Shown in pieces: positions 17,444 to 27,842 of a DNA stretch of 64,000 nucleotides; position 1 is the first letter of the stretch, and each line of letters begins with the position of its first letter. The notes beneath the pieces are model-generated. The model ran no database searches. It worked only from the letters and a program-made list of their open reading frames with translations, and was not told the DNA's origin. Where the stretch lies: positions 62,001-126,000 of the forward strand of contig AHHB01000019.1 in NCBI GenBank assembly GCA_000242815.2. Reading direction: 5' to 3'. The position numbers and the translations under genes were made by a program. The stretch is from Janthinobacterium lividum PAMC 25724 (GTDB lineage Bacteria; Pseudomonadota; Gammaproteobacteria; Burkholderiales; Burkholderiaceae_D).

Positions 17444-17755
17444 ATGTACGCGGTCATAAAAACCGGTGGCAAACAATACAAAGTTGTCGCTGGCGAAAAA
17501 CTTAAAGTAGAACAGATACCGGCAGACATTGGTTCCGAAATCACCATCGATCAAGTTCTCGCAGTAGGCGCGGGCGACACCATTAAATTTGGTGCGCCAT
17601 TGGTCGAAGGTGCAACGGTACTGGTTGCGGTTGTGGCGCATGGTCGCCATGATAAGGTCAAAATTTTCAAGATGCGTCGTCGTAAGCATTACCAGAAGCA
17701 TCAAGGCCATCGCCAGAATTTTACCGAAATCCAAATCGTTTCGATCAACGGCTAA
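17444..17755 (+). CDS. rplU: 50S ribosomal protein bL21
   Basis: This 103-aa protein starts at ATG 17444 ([14 protein letters not shown]), with GAGG ahead of it. An upstream in-frame ATG is not typical of the family. Conserved bL21 features are GGKQYKV and the Lys/Arg/His-rich segment [16 protein letters not shown] near residues 77-92, followed by FTEIQI. It binds 23S rRNA in the large subunit. It is followed by rpmA after 40 bp. Confidence 0.98.
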   Translation: MYAVIKTGGKQYKVVAGEKLKVEQIPADIGSEITIDQVLAVGAGDTIKFGAPLVEGATVLVAVVAHGRHDKVKIFKMRRRKHYQKHQGHRQNFTEIQIVSING

Positions 17756-17795
17756 TCGCCGCTGTTTGAATTAATCAGCTATCAAGGAGTCTTAA

Positions 17796-18068
17796 ATGGC
17801 ACATAAAAAAGGCGGCGGCACAACGCGAAACGGCCGTGATTCAGAATCAAAACGTCTGGGCGTTAAAGTCTACGGCGGCCAAGCTATCAATGCTGGCGGC
17901 ATCATCATTCGTCAACGCGGCACCCCAGTGCGCGCCGGCGAAGGCGTAGGCATGGGCAAAGACCACACCTTGTTCGCGTTGATCGCGGGCAAAGTGAAGT
18001 TCGTTGTCAAAGGTGCTGGCTCGAAGCAATTCGTGACCGTCGTACCTAACGCAGCAGTACCAGCGTAA
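17796..18068 (+). CDS. rpmA: 50S ribosomal protein bL27
   Basis: This 90-aa protein begins [19 protein letters not shown], the flexible N-terminus reaching toward the peptidyl transferase centre. The family core [17 protein letters not shown] and [10 protein letters not shown] follows. The AAGGAG ribosome binding site is ideal. It is the last gene before a terminator hairpin, with obgE just beyond. Confidence 0.98.
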   Translation: MAHKKGGGTTRNGRDSESKRLGVKVYGGQAINAGGIIIRQRGTPVRAGEGVGMGKDHTLFALIAGKVKFVVKGAGSKQFVTVVPNAAVPA

Positions 18069-18130
18069 TTCATCGCGGAGCCAGTTTGCTCCGCTGTGAT
18101 CGCATGATGTAAGGCGCAAGCCTTCAATCG

Positions 18131-18160
18131 AAAGGCTCTGCCCAAGGTAGAGCCTTTTTA
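18131..18160 (+). terminator. Terminator between rpmA and obgE
   Basis: The stem AAAGGCTCT / AGAGCCTTT is followed by T residues, 63 bp after the rpmA stop and 20 bp before obgE. It would let most ribosomal-protein transcripts stop while some read-through supplies obgE. Confidence 0.75.
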
Positions 18161-18161
18161 G

Positions 18162-19289
<1,128 letters not shown>

Positions 19290-19301
19290 GGCTGTCTCTT
19301 G

Positions 19302-19712
19302 ATGTCAGTACAGGCGGTCGCTGTCGCGCCCTCGCGCAAGCAAGCGTGGCAGCGCCGTGTATTGCATCTGATCGCGTGTGCTTACGGGCTGAGCGCGGTC
19401 GCCTGCCTGCTGTTCGCCGATGAGTTGGCGGCCGGCATGGGCATCTTCCTCAATGGCGTCAACGGCTACAGCCAGTTCTACGCCTCCCATGTCGGTGTCT
19501 GGGGCGCTACCGCGCTCCTGGCGCTGTTCGCAGCACGGCAGGGCGAACCGCCCATGCTTGGCGATATCACTGCAATGTTGGTCCTGGCGCAGCCCGCTGG
19601 CCGTTTGTACGCGGTCCTCAGTTTCGGCTTGCCCCAGGGTTTTGTGTTGTTCATGTGCGCAATCGAGCTGCTGGCGGGACTGGCCTTGCTGCTGCTGCGT
19701 CCTGCGCGCTGA
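19302..19712 (+). CDS. Small integral membrane protein (four helices)
   Basis: This 136-aa protein begins at ATG 19302, with AAGG about 10 nt upstream; the TTG just before it is not needed. Four hydrophobic helices can be traced: LHLIACAYGLSAVACLLFA, SHVGVWGATALLALFAA, a weaker one near LGDITAMLVLAQPAGRLYAV, and QGFVLFMCAIELLAGLALLLL. The pattern resembles DUF4345-like proteins, but the family is not certain. It lies between obgE and proB, 12 and 27 bp away, so it is probably co-transcribed. No function is assigned. Confidence 0.7.
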   Translation: MSVQAVAVAPSRKQAWQRRVLHLIACAYGLSAVACLLFADELAAGMGIFLNGVNGYSQFYASHVGVWGATALLALFAARQGEPPMLGDITAMLVLAQPAGRLYAVLSFGLPQGFVLFMCAIELLAGLALLLLRPAR

Positions 19713-19739
19713 CGTCTATTAAGTGAAGAGCGCCGCCCC

Positions 19740-20858
19740 ATGGATTCCGTGATTCAAAAAGCTACCCGCATTATCATCAAAGTCGGCTCCTCGCTGGTCA
19801 CCAACGATGGCCGCGGACTCGACCATGCCGCGATTGCCCGCTGGGCTGCGCAGATTTCCGGCTTGCGCGCACTGGGCAAGGAAGTCGTGCTGGTCAGTTC
19901 CGGCGCCATCGCCGAAGGCATGTTGCGCCTCGGTTTCGAGCAGCGCCCCACCGATATCCACGAATTGCAGGCTTGCGCCGCCGTCGGCCAGATGGGCCTG
20001 GCGCAAATCTATGAAAGCAGCTTCCGCGCCCACCAGCTCGGTACGGCGCAAGTGCTGCTGACGCATGCCGACCTGGCTGACCGCGAACGCTACCTGAATG
20101 CGCGCTCGACCCTGACGACCCTGCTGCGCCTGGGTGTGGTGCCGATCATCAATGAAAACGACACCGTCGTCACCGATGAAATCAAGTTCGGCGACAACGA
20201 TACCCTGGGCGCGCTGGTGGCCAACCTGATCGAGGCCGATGCGCTGGTGATCCTGACCGACCAGCATGGCCTGTTCTCGGCCGATCCGCGCAAGGACCCG
20301 AACGCTTATCTGATCACGCAGGGCATCGCTGGCGATCCAGCCCTGGAAGCGATGGCCGGCGGTGCCGGCAGCAGCCTGGGGCGTGGCGGTATGCTGACGA
20401 AAATCCTCGCCGCCAAGCGTGCCGCCAAGTCCGGCGCGCATACGATCATCGCCTGGGGCCGCGATAGTGACGTACTCAGCCGCCTCGCCCGGGGCGAAGC
20501 GATCGGCACGGAGTTGCTGGCACAAACGGGACAATTGACGGCGCGTAAGCAGTGGATGGCCGATCATCTGCATACTGCTGGCGCCGTCGTGCTGGACGCG
20601 GGCGCCGTGCAAAAGCTGCGCCAGGAAGGCAAGTCGCTGCTACCGATCGGCGTGACGGGCGTGAACGGCGAATTCGGCCGCGGCGCCGTGATCACTTGCG
20701 TCGATGCCGCCGGCGCGCCCGTGGCGCGCGGCCTGTCCAACTACACGAGCGGCGAAGCGCGTCGCATCATGCGCAAGCCGTCCACCGAAATCGAGTCCAT
20801 TCTCGGCTATATGGAAGGCCATGAGCTGATACACCGCGACAATATGGTTTTGCTGTAA
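19740..20858 (+). CDS. proB: Glutamate 5-kinase
   Basis: This 372-aa enzyme has an N-terminal amino acid kinase domain ([78 protein letters not shown]). The C-terminal PUA domain begins near residue 280 and includes [19 protein letters not shown]. It catalyses the first, feedback-inhibited step of proline synthesis. Length equals the canonical two-domain form. It follows obgE and the small membrane protein and ends at a strong terminator. Confidence 0.97.
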   Translation: MDSVIQKATRIIIKVGSSLVTNDGRGLDHAAIARWAAQISGLRALGKEVVLVSSGAIAEGMLRLGFEQRPTDIHELQACAAVGQMGLAQIYESSFRAHQLGTAQVLLTHADLADRERYLNARSTLTTLLRLGVVPIINENDTVVTDEIKFGDNDTLGALVANLIEADALVILTDQHGLFSADPRKDPNAYLITQGIAGDPALEAMAGGAGSSLGRGGMLTKILAAKRAAKSGAHTIIAWGRDSDVLSRLARGEAIGTELLAQTGQLTARKQWMADHLHTAGAVVLDAGAVQKLRQEGKSLLPIGVTGVNGEFGRGAVITCVDAAGAPVARGLSNYTSGEARRIMRKPSTEIESILGYMEGHELIHRDNMVLL

Positions 20859-20885
20859 GCGCTAGCTTGCAGTGCCTGACAGATC

Positions 20886-20912
20886 AAAACGGCCCAGATG
20901 GGCCGTTTTTTT
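20886..20912 (+). terminator. Bidirectional terminator between proB and nth
   Basis: A perfect 10-bp stem AAAACGGCCC / GGGCCGTTTT is followed by further Ts. It lies between the convergent proB and nth genes and can serve both strands. Confidence 0.9.
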
Positions 20913-20913
20913 G

Positions 20914-21561
20914 CTAGACCACGGCCGGCATCGACAACTTGTCCTTGTAATCGCATAGGTCGGCAATCATGCAGTTCCAGCATTGCGGTTTGCGCGCCGT
21001 GCATGTGTAGCGGCCGTGCAAGATGAGCCAGTGGTGGGCATCGTGCAGGAATTGCTTGGGCACGAATTTCAGCAGTTTTTGCTCGACGATATCGACATTC
21101 TTGCCCGGTGCGATACCGGTGCGGTTCGAGACGCGGAAGATATGCGTGTCGACCGCCATGGTCGGTTCGCCAAATGCCGTATTGAGGACCACATTCGCCG
21201 TCTTGCGACCCACGCCGGGCAAGGCTTCCAAGCCGGCCCGATCGCGCGGCACTTCGCCGCCGTGTTGCTCGAGCAGGATCTGGCAGGTCGCGATGACGTT
21301 CTTGGCCTTGGTGCGGAACAGGCCGATGGTGCGGATGTAGCTGGCCAGTTCGTCGACGCCCAGGGCCAGTATCTTGGCTGGCGTATTGGCGAGCGGATAC
21401 AGCAAGCGGGTCGCCTTGTTGACGGACACGTCTGTCGCCTGCGCCGACAACAGCACGGCGATCAGCAGTTCGAACGGCGTCGTGTATTCGAGTTCCGTTT
21501 TTGGCGATGGATTGGCAGCGCGCAAGCGCGTAAAGATTTCCAGGCGTTTGGCAGCGTTCAT
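20914..21561 (-). CDS. nth: Endonuclease III
   Basis: This 215-aa DNA glycosylase/AP lyase has the helix-hairpin-helix [14 protein letters not shown] with the catalytic Lys. The catalytic Asp lies in [12 protein letters not shown]. The C-terminal [4Fe-4S] ligands are spaced C-x6-C-x2-C-x5-C ([17 protein letters not shown]). It removes oxidised pyrimidines in base excision repair. The start codon overlaps the rsxB stop by 4 nt, a conserved and coupled pair in many betaproteobacteria. Confidence 0.97.
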   Translation of the reverse strand: MNAAKRLEIFTRLRAANPSPKTELEYTTPFELLIAVLLSAQATDVSVNKATRLLYPLANTPAKILALGVDELASYIRTIGLFRTKAKNVIATCQILLEQHGGEVPRDRAGLEALPGVGRKTANVVLNTAFGEPTMAVDTHIFRVSNRTGIAPGKNVDIVEQKLLKFVPKQFLHDAHHWLILHGRYTCTARKPQCWNCMIADLCDYKDKLSMPAVV

Positions 21562-22280
21562 GCGTCTTTTTTCGGCGTATCGGGGGCGGTGGCTTCGGTG
21601 CTGGCGGCGGCCTTGGCGCGCGCGCGTTCAATGGCGGCGGCGATGATGGCGCGCTTGCGCTCTTTTTCAGCCTGTTCGTCGGACGTGACGGATACTTCCT
21701 GTGTCACTTCCTGCATCTTGGCGACGGCCTTGGCGGCCAGGCGCGCATCGTTGGCCTCGGCTTCGCGGCGCAGTCGCTGCGTGCGCAAATCGTGGCGTGT
21801 GCGCGCGTCGTCGGCGTCCATCTGGCTCCAGGCATCCCAGCCGCTGGTATCGTCGTTGACGGGATACATCACGATGCAGTCGACGGGGCAGGGAGCCACG
21901 CACAGGTCGCAGCCCGTGCACAAGCTGGTCACCACCGTATGCATCTGCTTGGCGGCGCCAACGATGGCATCCACGGGGCAAGCCTGGATGCACAAAGTAC
22001 AGCCTATGCAGAGTGATTCGTCGACGTAGGCAACAGATCGCGGACGTTCGATGCCGTTGACCGGATTGAGTGGAATAAATTTTTTATTCAGCAAGCTGGC
22101 CAGGCGCACGATGCCTTGCGCGCCGCCTGGTGGGCATTGGTTGATGTCGGCGTTGCCGTCGGCAATTGCTTGCGCATATGGGCGGCAGCCGTTGTAGCCG
22201 CATTTGGTGCATTGCGTTTGTGGCAGCAAGTCTTCGATTTGGTCGGCAAGTGAGGGAGAGGCGGGATGCGGCACGGTCAT
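21558..22280 (-). CDS. rsxB: RnfB/RsxB-type ferredoxin, soluble form
   Basis: This 240-aa iron-sulfur protein starts at ATG 22280. The N-terminal Fe-S motif [18 protein letters not shown] ... QCPPGG is the RnfB 4Fe-4S domain. Two ferredoxin clusters follow: [16 protein letters not shown] and [16 protein letters not shown]. The membrane helix of canonical RnfB is missing. A charged helical tail rich in Arg, Ala and Glu makes up the last 90 residues. It probably passes electrons in the cytoplasm, perhaps to repair or reductase partners, since no rnfACDGE genes are next to it. Confidence 0.85.
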   Translation of the reverse strand: MTVPHPASPSLADQIEDLLPQTQCTKCGYNGCRPYAQAIADGNADINQCPPGGAQGIVRLASLLNKKFIPLNPVNGIERPRSVAYVDESLCIGCTLCIQACPVDAIVGAAKQMHTVVTSLCTGCDLCVAPCPVDCIVMYPVNDDTSGWDAWSQMDADDARTRHDLRTQRLRREAEANDARLAAKAVAKMQEVTQEVSVTSDEQAEKERKRAIIAAAIERARAKAAASTEATAPDTPKKDA

Positions 22281-22558
22281 CTTCAAGACGATAAAACATC
22301 ATTATCGGCCATCTGGGCCGCCTGTAAGTAAAAACCTGTGTCGCGATAGGGGATAGGGCGCGTCGCGGCTTGCTGTTGCAGGTGCGCCGCAAGCCTATTT
22401 TATTGTTCATATTGATATCAAAATGAAAATAAAAAACTTTGCAATTTCTATTTTTTTGTGGGAGCATGATTTTTATGCAGCCCATTATCAAAAAAAGCCG
22501 ACGCCAGCCCTGTTGCCGCGCCTGCACTGTAAGGTGCGCCTAGCCATAGGAGCAGAAC

Positions 22559-23356
22559 ATGCGTTTCCTCCGGACAGTTGGTTTGCCCTTCTGTTTGTTC
22601 ATGCACTGTACGCTTGCCGTTTCGCACGGGCAGGCGGGCTCCCCTGTGGCGTCGTCGGGCGCTGCCAGTTTGCGCATCGTCCGCTTCGCGGCGGAAGACT
22701 GGCCGCCTTTCATTTCCCGTAGCCTGCCTGCCGATGGCATATCGGGTGTCATGGTGAGCAGCGTGTTCGCGCGTCTCGGCTATACCGTCAGATATGAATA
22801 TTTCCCCTGGAAGCGCACCGTGCAGTTTGGCCTGACCAGTCCCCGCTACGCCGGCTTTCTGGCCGTTTGGCGCACGCCCGAACGGGAAAAACTCTGTCAT
22901 TTTTCTGTTCCTGTTGGCAACACGCAGGCGGTGCTGGCCTACCTGAAGGAGGATGGCTCGCCCGGTGCCACCCTGGCACAGATGGGCAAGCTGCGCATCG
23001 GCACCGTGGCCGGCTATGCGAATGGCGAGCAGTTCGATGGCATGGTGGCGCGCGGCGAACTGAAGACGGAAGAGGGCTTGAACGACGCCACGAATTTGAA
23101 GAAACTGTTTATCAAACGTTACCGCGTGATCCTTATCGAGCGCCAAGTCCTGCAGCATTTACTGATGGGACGCAACTTCAGCAAGGCCGAGCGCGAGCGT
23201 ATCGCCATCATTGATACCATTTTCAAGGAGCGCTCCGTGCATGTGTGTTTCAAGCGCGACGAGGAAGGTGCTGCGTATCAAAAACGCTTCAACGAGGCGG
23301 CGCGCGATATCGACATGCTCAGGCTGGAGCGCGATTACTGGAAGCGGATCGAGTAG
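22559..23356 (+). CDS. Periplasmic solute-binding protein (family 3 type)
   Basis: This 265-aa protein has a signal peptide (TVGLPFCLFMHCTLAVSHGQA) and a binding-protein fold. LRIVRFAAEDWPPFISRSLPADG opens domain 1, and GKLRIGTVAGYANGEQFDGM marks the hinge region typical of family 3 amino acid-binding proteins. The RBS AGGAG precedes the ATG. No permease or ATPase gene is adjacent, so it may serve a distant transporter or act as a sensor. It is transcribed alone and ends at a strong hairpin shared with phaZ. Confidence 0.75.
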   Translation: MRFLRTVGLPFCLFMHCTLAVSHGQAGSPVASSGAASLRIVRFAAEDWPPFISRSLPADGISGVMVSSVFARLGYTVRYEYFPWKRTVQFGLTSPRYAGFLAVWRTPEREKLCHFSVPVGNTQAVLAYLKEDGSPGATLAQMGKLRIGTVAGYANGEQFDGMVARGELKTEEGLNDATNLKKLFIKRYRVILIERQVLQHLLMGRNFSKAERERIAIIDTIFKERSVHVCFKRDEEGAAYQKRFNEAARDIDMLRLERDYWKRIE

Positions 23357-23367
23357 AGTTTGGCTAT

Positions 23368-23408
23368 AAAAAAATGGCACGCCAGGCTTGCACGGCGTGC
23401 CATTTTGA
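23368..23408 (+). terminator. Bidirectional terminator between the binding protein and phaZ
   Basis: A perfect 13-bp stem AAAATGGCACGCC / GGCGTGCCATTTT with a 10-nt loop lies between two convergent genes. A-rich and T-rich flanks allow termination on both strands. Confidence 0.9.
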
Positions 23409-23422
23409 TCGAAACGTGGTTT

Positions 23423-24643
23423 TTAGCCGTGTTTTTGTATGAATTCGCCGATTTTTGGGCAAATGATTTCGCGCCAGCGGCGACCCGAGAAAATTCCGTA
23501 GTGGCCGCATTTCGGCGCCACGAAGTCTTGCTGCATCTCGGCAGGGATGCCGGAACATAAGTCATGCGCCGCCTGGGTCTGGCCGGCGCCGGAAATATCG
23601 TCCAGTTCGCCTTCTACCGTGAACAGCGCCACGTTCGTGATGTCTTGCGGACGCACCAGTTGGCCACCCACTTTCCAGGTGCCCATCGGCAGGCTGAATT
23701 CCTGGAACACCGTTTTGATGGTGTCCAGGTAGTACTCGGCCGGCATGTCGAGCACGGCGTTGTACTCGTTGTAAAACTGGCGGTGGCCTTCCGCCGGCTC
23801 GTCATCGCCGGTCACCAGGTGCATATAGAACTCGCGGTGGCTTTGTGCGTGGCGGCCCGGGTTCATGGCGATGAAACCTGCGTGCTGCAGGAAACCCGGA
23901 TATACCTTGCGGCCAAAACCTGGGTAGTTGGGCGGTACCGCGTAGATCACAGTGTTTTCAAACCACGAGAATTTCTTTTCCGTCGCCAGGTTGTTGACTT
24001 GCGTGGGTGAGCGACGCGGATCGATGGGGCCGCCCATCATTGTCATGGTCTTCGGCATGTGCGGATCTTTGGCCGTCGCCATCAGCGAGATGGCGGCCAA
24101 TACCGGCACGGTCGGCTGACAGACGGAAATCACGTGCAAGTCAGGTGCCAGCAGGCGGATGAACTCTTGCACATAATAAATGTAGTCGTCGAGGTGGAAC
24201 GGGCCTTCCGTCAGCGGTACCATGCGCGCATCCGTCCAGTCGGTGATGTAGACATCGTGCTCGGCAAGCAAGCCGCGCACGGTATCGCGCAGCAGGGTCG
24301 AGTGGTGACCGGACAGGGGGGCAACCAGCAAAACTTTGGGCTGTTGCAAGCCAGTGGCTTCTTTTTTGAAGTGAATCAGACGGCAAAACGGTTTTGTCAC
24401 GACAACGTGTTCGCGAATGTCGACGCTCTCGCCCTGGACGAGCACGGATTGGATGTCGAATTGCGGTTTTTCGTAGTCTTTGCCAAGGCGGTACATCAGC
24501 TCGTAGCCGGCTGCGATGCGTTGCGAAAACGGAGTGTGGGCCAGTGGTGACACCGGGTTGGTAAATAACTTGGAGGACATGTCTGCCCATTGCATCACCG
24601 GAATGAGGAAAGAGCGTTGCAGTTCGTGCAGTTGGTAAAGCAT
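23423..24643 (-). CDS. phaZ: Intracellular polyhydroxyalkanoate depolymerase
   Basis: This 406-aa protein starts at MLYQLHELQRSFL, the usual start; a frame open to 24691 adds 16 unlikely residues. The alpha/beta hydrolase fold has the nucleophile Cys at about residue 175 in VISVCQPTVP, as in Ralstonia-type PhaZ where Cys replaces Ser. The catalytic Asp and His lie toward the C-terminus (VEGELDDISGAGQ, CGHYGIFSG). It breaks down stored PHB granules to hydroxybutyrate. AAGGAC precedes the start. A PHA-system gene lies nearby at 27558. Confidence 0.93.
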   Translation of the reverse strand: MLYQLHELQRSFLIPVMQWADMSSKLFTNPVSPLAHTPFSQRIAAGYELMYRLGKDYEKPQFDIQSVLVQGESVDIREHVVVTKPFCRLIHFKKEATGLQQPKVLLVAPLSGHHSTLLRDTVRGLLAEHDVYITDWTDARMVPLTEGPFHLDDYIYYVQEFIRLLAPDLHVISVCQPTVPVLAAISLMATAKDPHMPKTMTMMGGPIDPRRSPTQVNNLATEKKFSWFENTVIYAVPPNYPGFGRKVYPGFLQHAGFIAMNPGRHAQSHREFYMHLVTGDDEPAEGHRQFYNEYNAVLDMPAEYYLDTIKTVFQEFSLPMGTWKVGGQLVRPQDITNVALFTVEGELDDISGAGQTQAAHDLCSGIPAEMQQDFVAPKCGHYGIFSGRRWREIICPKIGEFIQKHG

Positions 24644-24811
24644 ATAGAGTCCTTGTTTAATTCCAAGCGCCAATATCGGCTCAAATATCATAATCCAATT
24701 CTACGATATTTGTTGAGGACAAAATGTGCTTTACCGCGCATAGGTCCACAGTTTGCGCAATGCTGTGACAGCGCGCCACACTTGCGTGGATAGACCTGCA
24801 ACGATGTTTTA

Positions 24812-24850
24812 AAAACAAAAAAAGCAGCGTTTCCGCTGCTTTTTGTTCTT
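24812..24850 (-). terminator. Terminator of fdxA
   Basis: The stem AAAAAGCAGCG / CGCTGCTTTTT has an A-rich left flank. On the minus strand it gives a stem and U-tract about 70 bp after the fdxA stop. T-rich DNA on the right also allows plus-strand use. Confidence 0.8.
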
Positions 24851-24918
24851 TTTTTTACCGCCATGCCCCTGCGGCGGGGGTTCCCCTCGCCGGAATGGCC
24901 GCCGCAACTGTCGTGCGC

Positions 24919-25242
24919 TTAGCGCACCAACATGTCGAGCTTATCCTTGACGTCCTTGTATTGCTCGGCTTCCGGCAAGGCAGCCTTCGTCTTGGTGATC
25001 GACGGCCAGTTGCGGGCCAGATCGACGTTGATCTTGATGAAGGCTTGCTGGTCGCCCGGCACGTCTTCTTCCGCAAAAATCGCGTTCACCGGGCACTCCG
25101 CTACGCACACTGCGCAGTCAATACATTCGTCCGGATCGATCGCCAGGAAGTTCGGGCCTTCCCGGAAACAATCTACCGGGCAGACATCGACGCAGTCGGT
25201 ATAGCGACAGGCGATGCAGGATTCGGTGACAACGTGGGTCAT
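24919..25242 (-). CDS. fdxA: FdxA-type dicluster ferredoxin
   Basis: This 107-aa ferredoxin has N-terminal cysteines [18 protein letters not shown] and a second cluster motif [16 protein letters not shown], as in Azotobacter FdI-like [3Fe-4S][4Fe-4S] or [4Fe-4S]2 proteins. The long C-terminal extension ([23 protein letters not shown]) is diagnostic of FdxA. It is a soluble low-potential electron carrier. The gene is single, with its own terminator. Confidence 0.93.
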   Translation of the reverse strand: MTHVVTESCIACRYTDCVDVCPVDCFREGPNFLAIDPDECIDCAVCVAECPVNAIFAEEDVPGDQQAFIKINVDLARNWPSITKTKAALPEAEQYKDVKDKLDMLVR

Positions 25243-25576
25243 AACAGTCCTATCAATTTTTGGGGGAGGTGCTGTAGCGCCTGCGGGAACCTCGGCGGCG
25301 CATACTAAAGCAAAGCATTGTATTTTAAGGCAATTCGCTGCTTCTCACAAATCCCGCTTATATACAATACATATAAGCAAATTCATTTTTTCGCGTTGCC
25401 GTTGCCACGCAGAGAGCGCAATTGCGCGACTATCAGGGACGTAGTCATGCAGAACGCGGCAAGAAAGCGACAGTCGTCCGATACGGCAGGGCGTGGGGTG
25501 GGCGGCGTGTTGTGTTGCCGTGTGGTGTTTTTGTTTTACTCAAATCAAGATCGACACAAAATACCGGCCAGAAAAA
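25243..25576. other. Intergenic region, no gene seen
   Basis: This 334-bp region lies between fdxA and the emfourin-like gene, with short AT-rich tracts near 25330-25390 (TATACAATACATATAAGC) that may hold the fdxA promoter. The plus-strand frames here are not convincing. Confidence 0.4.
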
Positions 25577-25864
25577 TCAGGCGCTACCACGTATTTTTGT
25601 CAGCAACTGTTGCCAACGTGCATTTTCAGCACTGCCATCGTCTTGAAACCTGATGGTATGGCGCGCGGTGGGCGCATCGACGGTGATTTGCCATTGGGCG
25701 ATATCGGCGCCCAGTTGTTCGTCCATGGCCTGCTGGTGCGTGAAAAAGCCACTGCTGGCCAGTGCCGCTTCCAGTCCGGGGCCAGCCGGATGGGCTTGCG
25801 TATCGATATCATACTGTTCACTCAAGCCGGCAAAGCCGCCGCTGCTACGGGCTGAAATTTTCAT
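25577..25864 (-). CDS. Emfourin-like protease inhibitor
   Basis: This 95-aa protein starts at MKISARSSGGFAG, with GAGGAG 4 nt before the ATG; a start at 25882 would lose this RBS. Sequence style (KISARSSGGFAGLSEQYDID, ADIAQWQITVDAPTARHTIRFQDD) matches emfourin, the cytoplasmic inhibitor encoded beside protealysin in Serratia. It would bind and block the metalloprotease encoded just upstream (85 bp gap, same strand). No signal peptide is present. The pair is probably an operon in which protease and inhibitor are balanced. The family call is from recall and should be checked with a profile. Confidence 0.7.
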   Translation of the reverse strand: MKISARSSGGFAGLSEQYDIDTQAHPAGPGLEAALASSGFFTHQQAMDEQLGADIAQWQITVDAPTARHTIRFQDDGSAENARWQQLLTKIRGSA

Positions 25865-25949
25865 GCTGCTCCTCGCTGTCAATATTGCTCGGACGGGCTA
25901 TGGCCTGCCGTTGATCCGGCCGGCCTGAAGTGGTGCGCTGCTGTGCTAT

Positions 25950-27362
25950 TTAGCGGGCGCCGTAACTGCGGCACCAGGCGGCCAGTGCTTCGCGTTCTGC
26001 TTCGAGCAATTGATCTGACTCGCTGTACTGCGCATGGTTCATGGTACCGCAGCAGGCGCGCCGGTCTTGCACGGCGCCGCCCTCGTCGACGACGTCGGGC
26101 GCAAATGTCATTTGGCCATCTTCTGTCATGGCATGAGCCTTGAGCACTTCGCGCACGGTAAAGCTGTTACGGATATAGTCCAGGTAGGCGCTATTGCCAT
26201 CGGCCTGTGCGAGCGTCAGCATGTGCCCGGCCACATCGGCATACGTGGCAGCTTGCTCGGGCGATGCCACCAGGGCGCGCAGCACAAGGCTGCGCAGGTA
26301 GTCGCCGCAGCGGTGCAGCACGGCTGCATCGTCTTCCAGCTGGGGTTGGCGTTCGTGGGCAAAGATGTCGGCCAGGATGTCGTAGATCGCGCCTGTAAAC
26401 ACTTGCGAGATGGCGTGCACTTCCGTGCCTGCTTGCGATAATTTGATGTCATTGTCGGCATTGCGCAAGCCGTTCGGCCGGCCCAGTGCCAGGCCGAACT
26501 GTTCCGCCAGGTCGGCCAGGAAGGTTTTGTCGTGTAGGTCCGATTTCGTTTGGGCGATCACCGCTTCCACCTGGTCCAGCTGCGACAGGGCCAGGAAGAT
26601 GGCTGTCAGGTCGCCGAACGATTCGTGCAAGCCGCCCGTTTGCGGCGGATTGTTGCTGAGCAGCCAATTTGGCTTCAGGCCATCGAGCACGGCGTGCCCC
26701 GTTTCATGCGAGACGATATCGAGCGAGTGGCAGGTGTAGACGCGCTCGGTGGCGCCATTGGGAATGAAGTCGCCGAACTTGAGAGCCTTGTCGCTGCGAC
26801 TGTAATATGCATTCATGACATTGGGCAAGCCGTGCGGAAATACGCGCAGGGGTGCTGTGTCGCTGGCGCTATTCCATTGCCAGGGCAACGGTGGCGCCGT
26901 TTCCTTGCTGGCCAGCGCGCGCTGGTACATGGTGAGCGTCATGCGCACGATGGCAAAGGTGTGCACGGCGTCGAACTGGTCTGTGTTGGGCGAGACGATA
27001 AAGTCGCCGAAGGCATTCGGGCTGACCTGCGCGATACCCGGTTCGCCAAACGTGATGCGCGCATCGCGCGGACCTTGCAGGATCAGGCCGGGCAGGAAGG
27101 CCTTGCGCGTGCCAAGGTCGCTGACGGAGGGGTCTTGCTTCCAGATCAGCACGCGCGAACCGATGGGCACGGCGGCAAGCTTACGCGCCGTGGCCTGGTT
27201 CAGGTGGGGGGCGCTCAGGCGGGGCAGACCCGGCTGCAAGGTCAGCTGTGCATTTTTGCGGTGCTGGCGGTATGGCGCCGAGGGGGTCGGGACATAGCCG
27301 ACCGGCAGGGAAATGCATTTGCTCGGCACGGCTTCGACCGGCACGATGACTTTCTGCTCCAT
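25950..27362 (-). CDS. M4-like zinc metalloprotease without signal peptide
   Basis: This 470-aa protein starts at MEQKVIVPVEAV, with GGAG upstream. The zinc site is HETGH (near residue 245), with the third ligand in GGLHESFGDLTA, the gluzincin pattern HExxH...E as in thermolysin. Typical M4 calcium-site and substrate motifs are weak, so it is a divergent member. The N-terminal 150 residues may be a propeptide or extra domain. The C-terminus has a Cys pair (RRACCGTMNH). No signal peptide is seen, so it is either cytoplasmic or exported by a non-Sec route. The adjacent emfourin-like gene supports the protealysin-type assignment. Confidence 0.75.
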   Translation of the reverse strand: MEQKVIVPVEAVPSKCISLPVGYVPTPSAPYRQHRKNAQLTLQPGLPRLSAPHLNQATARKLAAVPIGSRVLIWKQDPSVSDLGTRKAFLPGLILQGPRDARITFGEPGIAQVSPNAFGDFIVSPNTDQFDAVHTFAIVRMTLTMYQRALASKETAPPLPWQWNSASDTAPLRVFPHGLPNVMNAYYSRSDKALKFGDFIPNGATERVYTCHSLDIVSHETGHAVLDGLKPNWLLSNNPPQTGGLHESFGDLTAIFLALSQLDQVEAVIAQTKSDLHDKTFLADLAEQFGLALGRPNGLRNADNDIKLSQAGTEVHAISQVFTGAIYDILADIFAHERQPQLEDDAAVLHRCGDYLRSLVLRALVASPEQAATYADVAGHMLTLAQADGNSAYLDYIRNSFTVREVLKAHAMTEDGQMTFAPDVVDEGGAVQDRRACCGTMNHAQYSESDQLLEAEREALAAWCRSYGAR

Positions 27363-27557
27363 GGTAGCTCTCCAAGACACGCGCAGCTGGAACTGGAATA
27401 GTCGTCCCGCTTCGGCATGTCCGGTTTGATCCCGCGCAAACGAGATGCAGGGGGAGCGTTTTTCGCCAGGCCGCTGCCGGGCATGGTCGCGCCTGCCCCA
27501 TGGCGGCTGGTATCATGCTGGCCGTATTGCCCCCGTATTTAATAAAAGGATAGTTTG

Positions 27558-27842
27558 ATGGCGGATATAAATATAGTTCAGCAACATAAGCTGACAGCGC
27601 TGAAAGCGCGCGAAGCGGCGCAGCAAGTGGCCGACAAGCTGGCCCAGGAGTATGACTTGGCGTGCGCCTGGGATGGCGACGTGCTGCGCTTCGAGCGCAG
27701 CGGCGTCGATGGCTCGCTGACTCTGGAAAAAGACCAGGCGCAACTGCAAATCAAGCTGGGCTTCATGCTTAGCGCCTTTGCTTCCACCATCGAAGGCAAG
27801 ATTGCCGAGAAGATGCGCCAGGTGTTTGCCGAGCAGGTTTGA
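27558..27842 (+). CDS. Polyhydroxyalkanoic acid system family protein
   Basis: This 94-aa protein starts at ATG 27558, with AAAGGA 9 nt upstream. The sequence (VQQHKLTALKAREAAQQVADKLAQEYDL, WDGDVLRFERSGVDGSLTLEKDQAQLQIKLGFMLSAFA) fits the PHA granule-associated family PF09650. Such proteins are linked to PHA accumulation, though the mechanism is unclear. It is divergent from the metalloprotease and about 3 kb from phaZ. Confidence 0.8.
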   Translation: MADINIVQQHKLTALKAREAAQQVADKLAQEYDLACAWDGDVLRFERSGVDGSLTLEKDQAQLQIKLGFMLSAFASTIEGKIAEKMRQVFAEQV

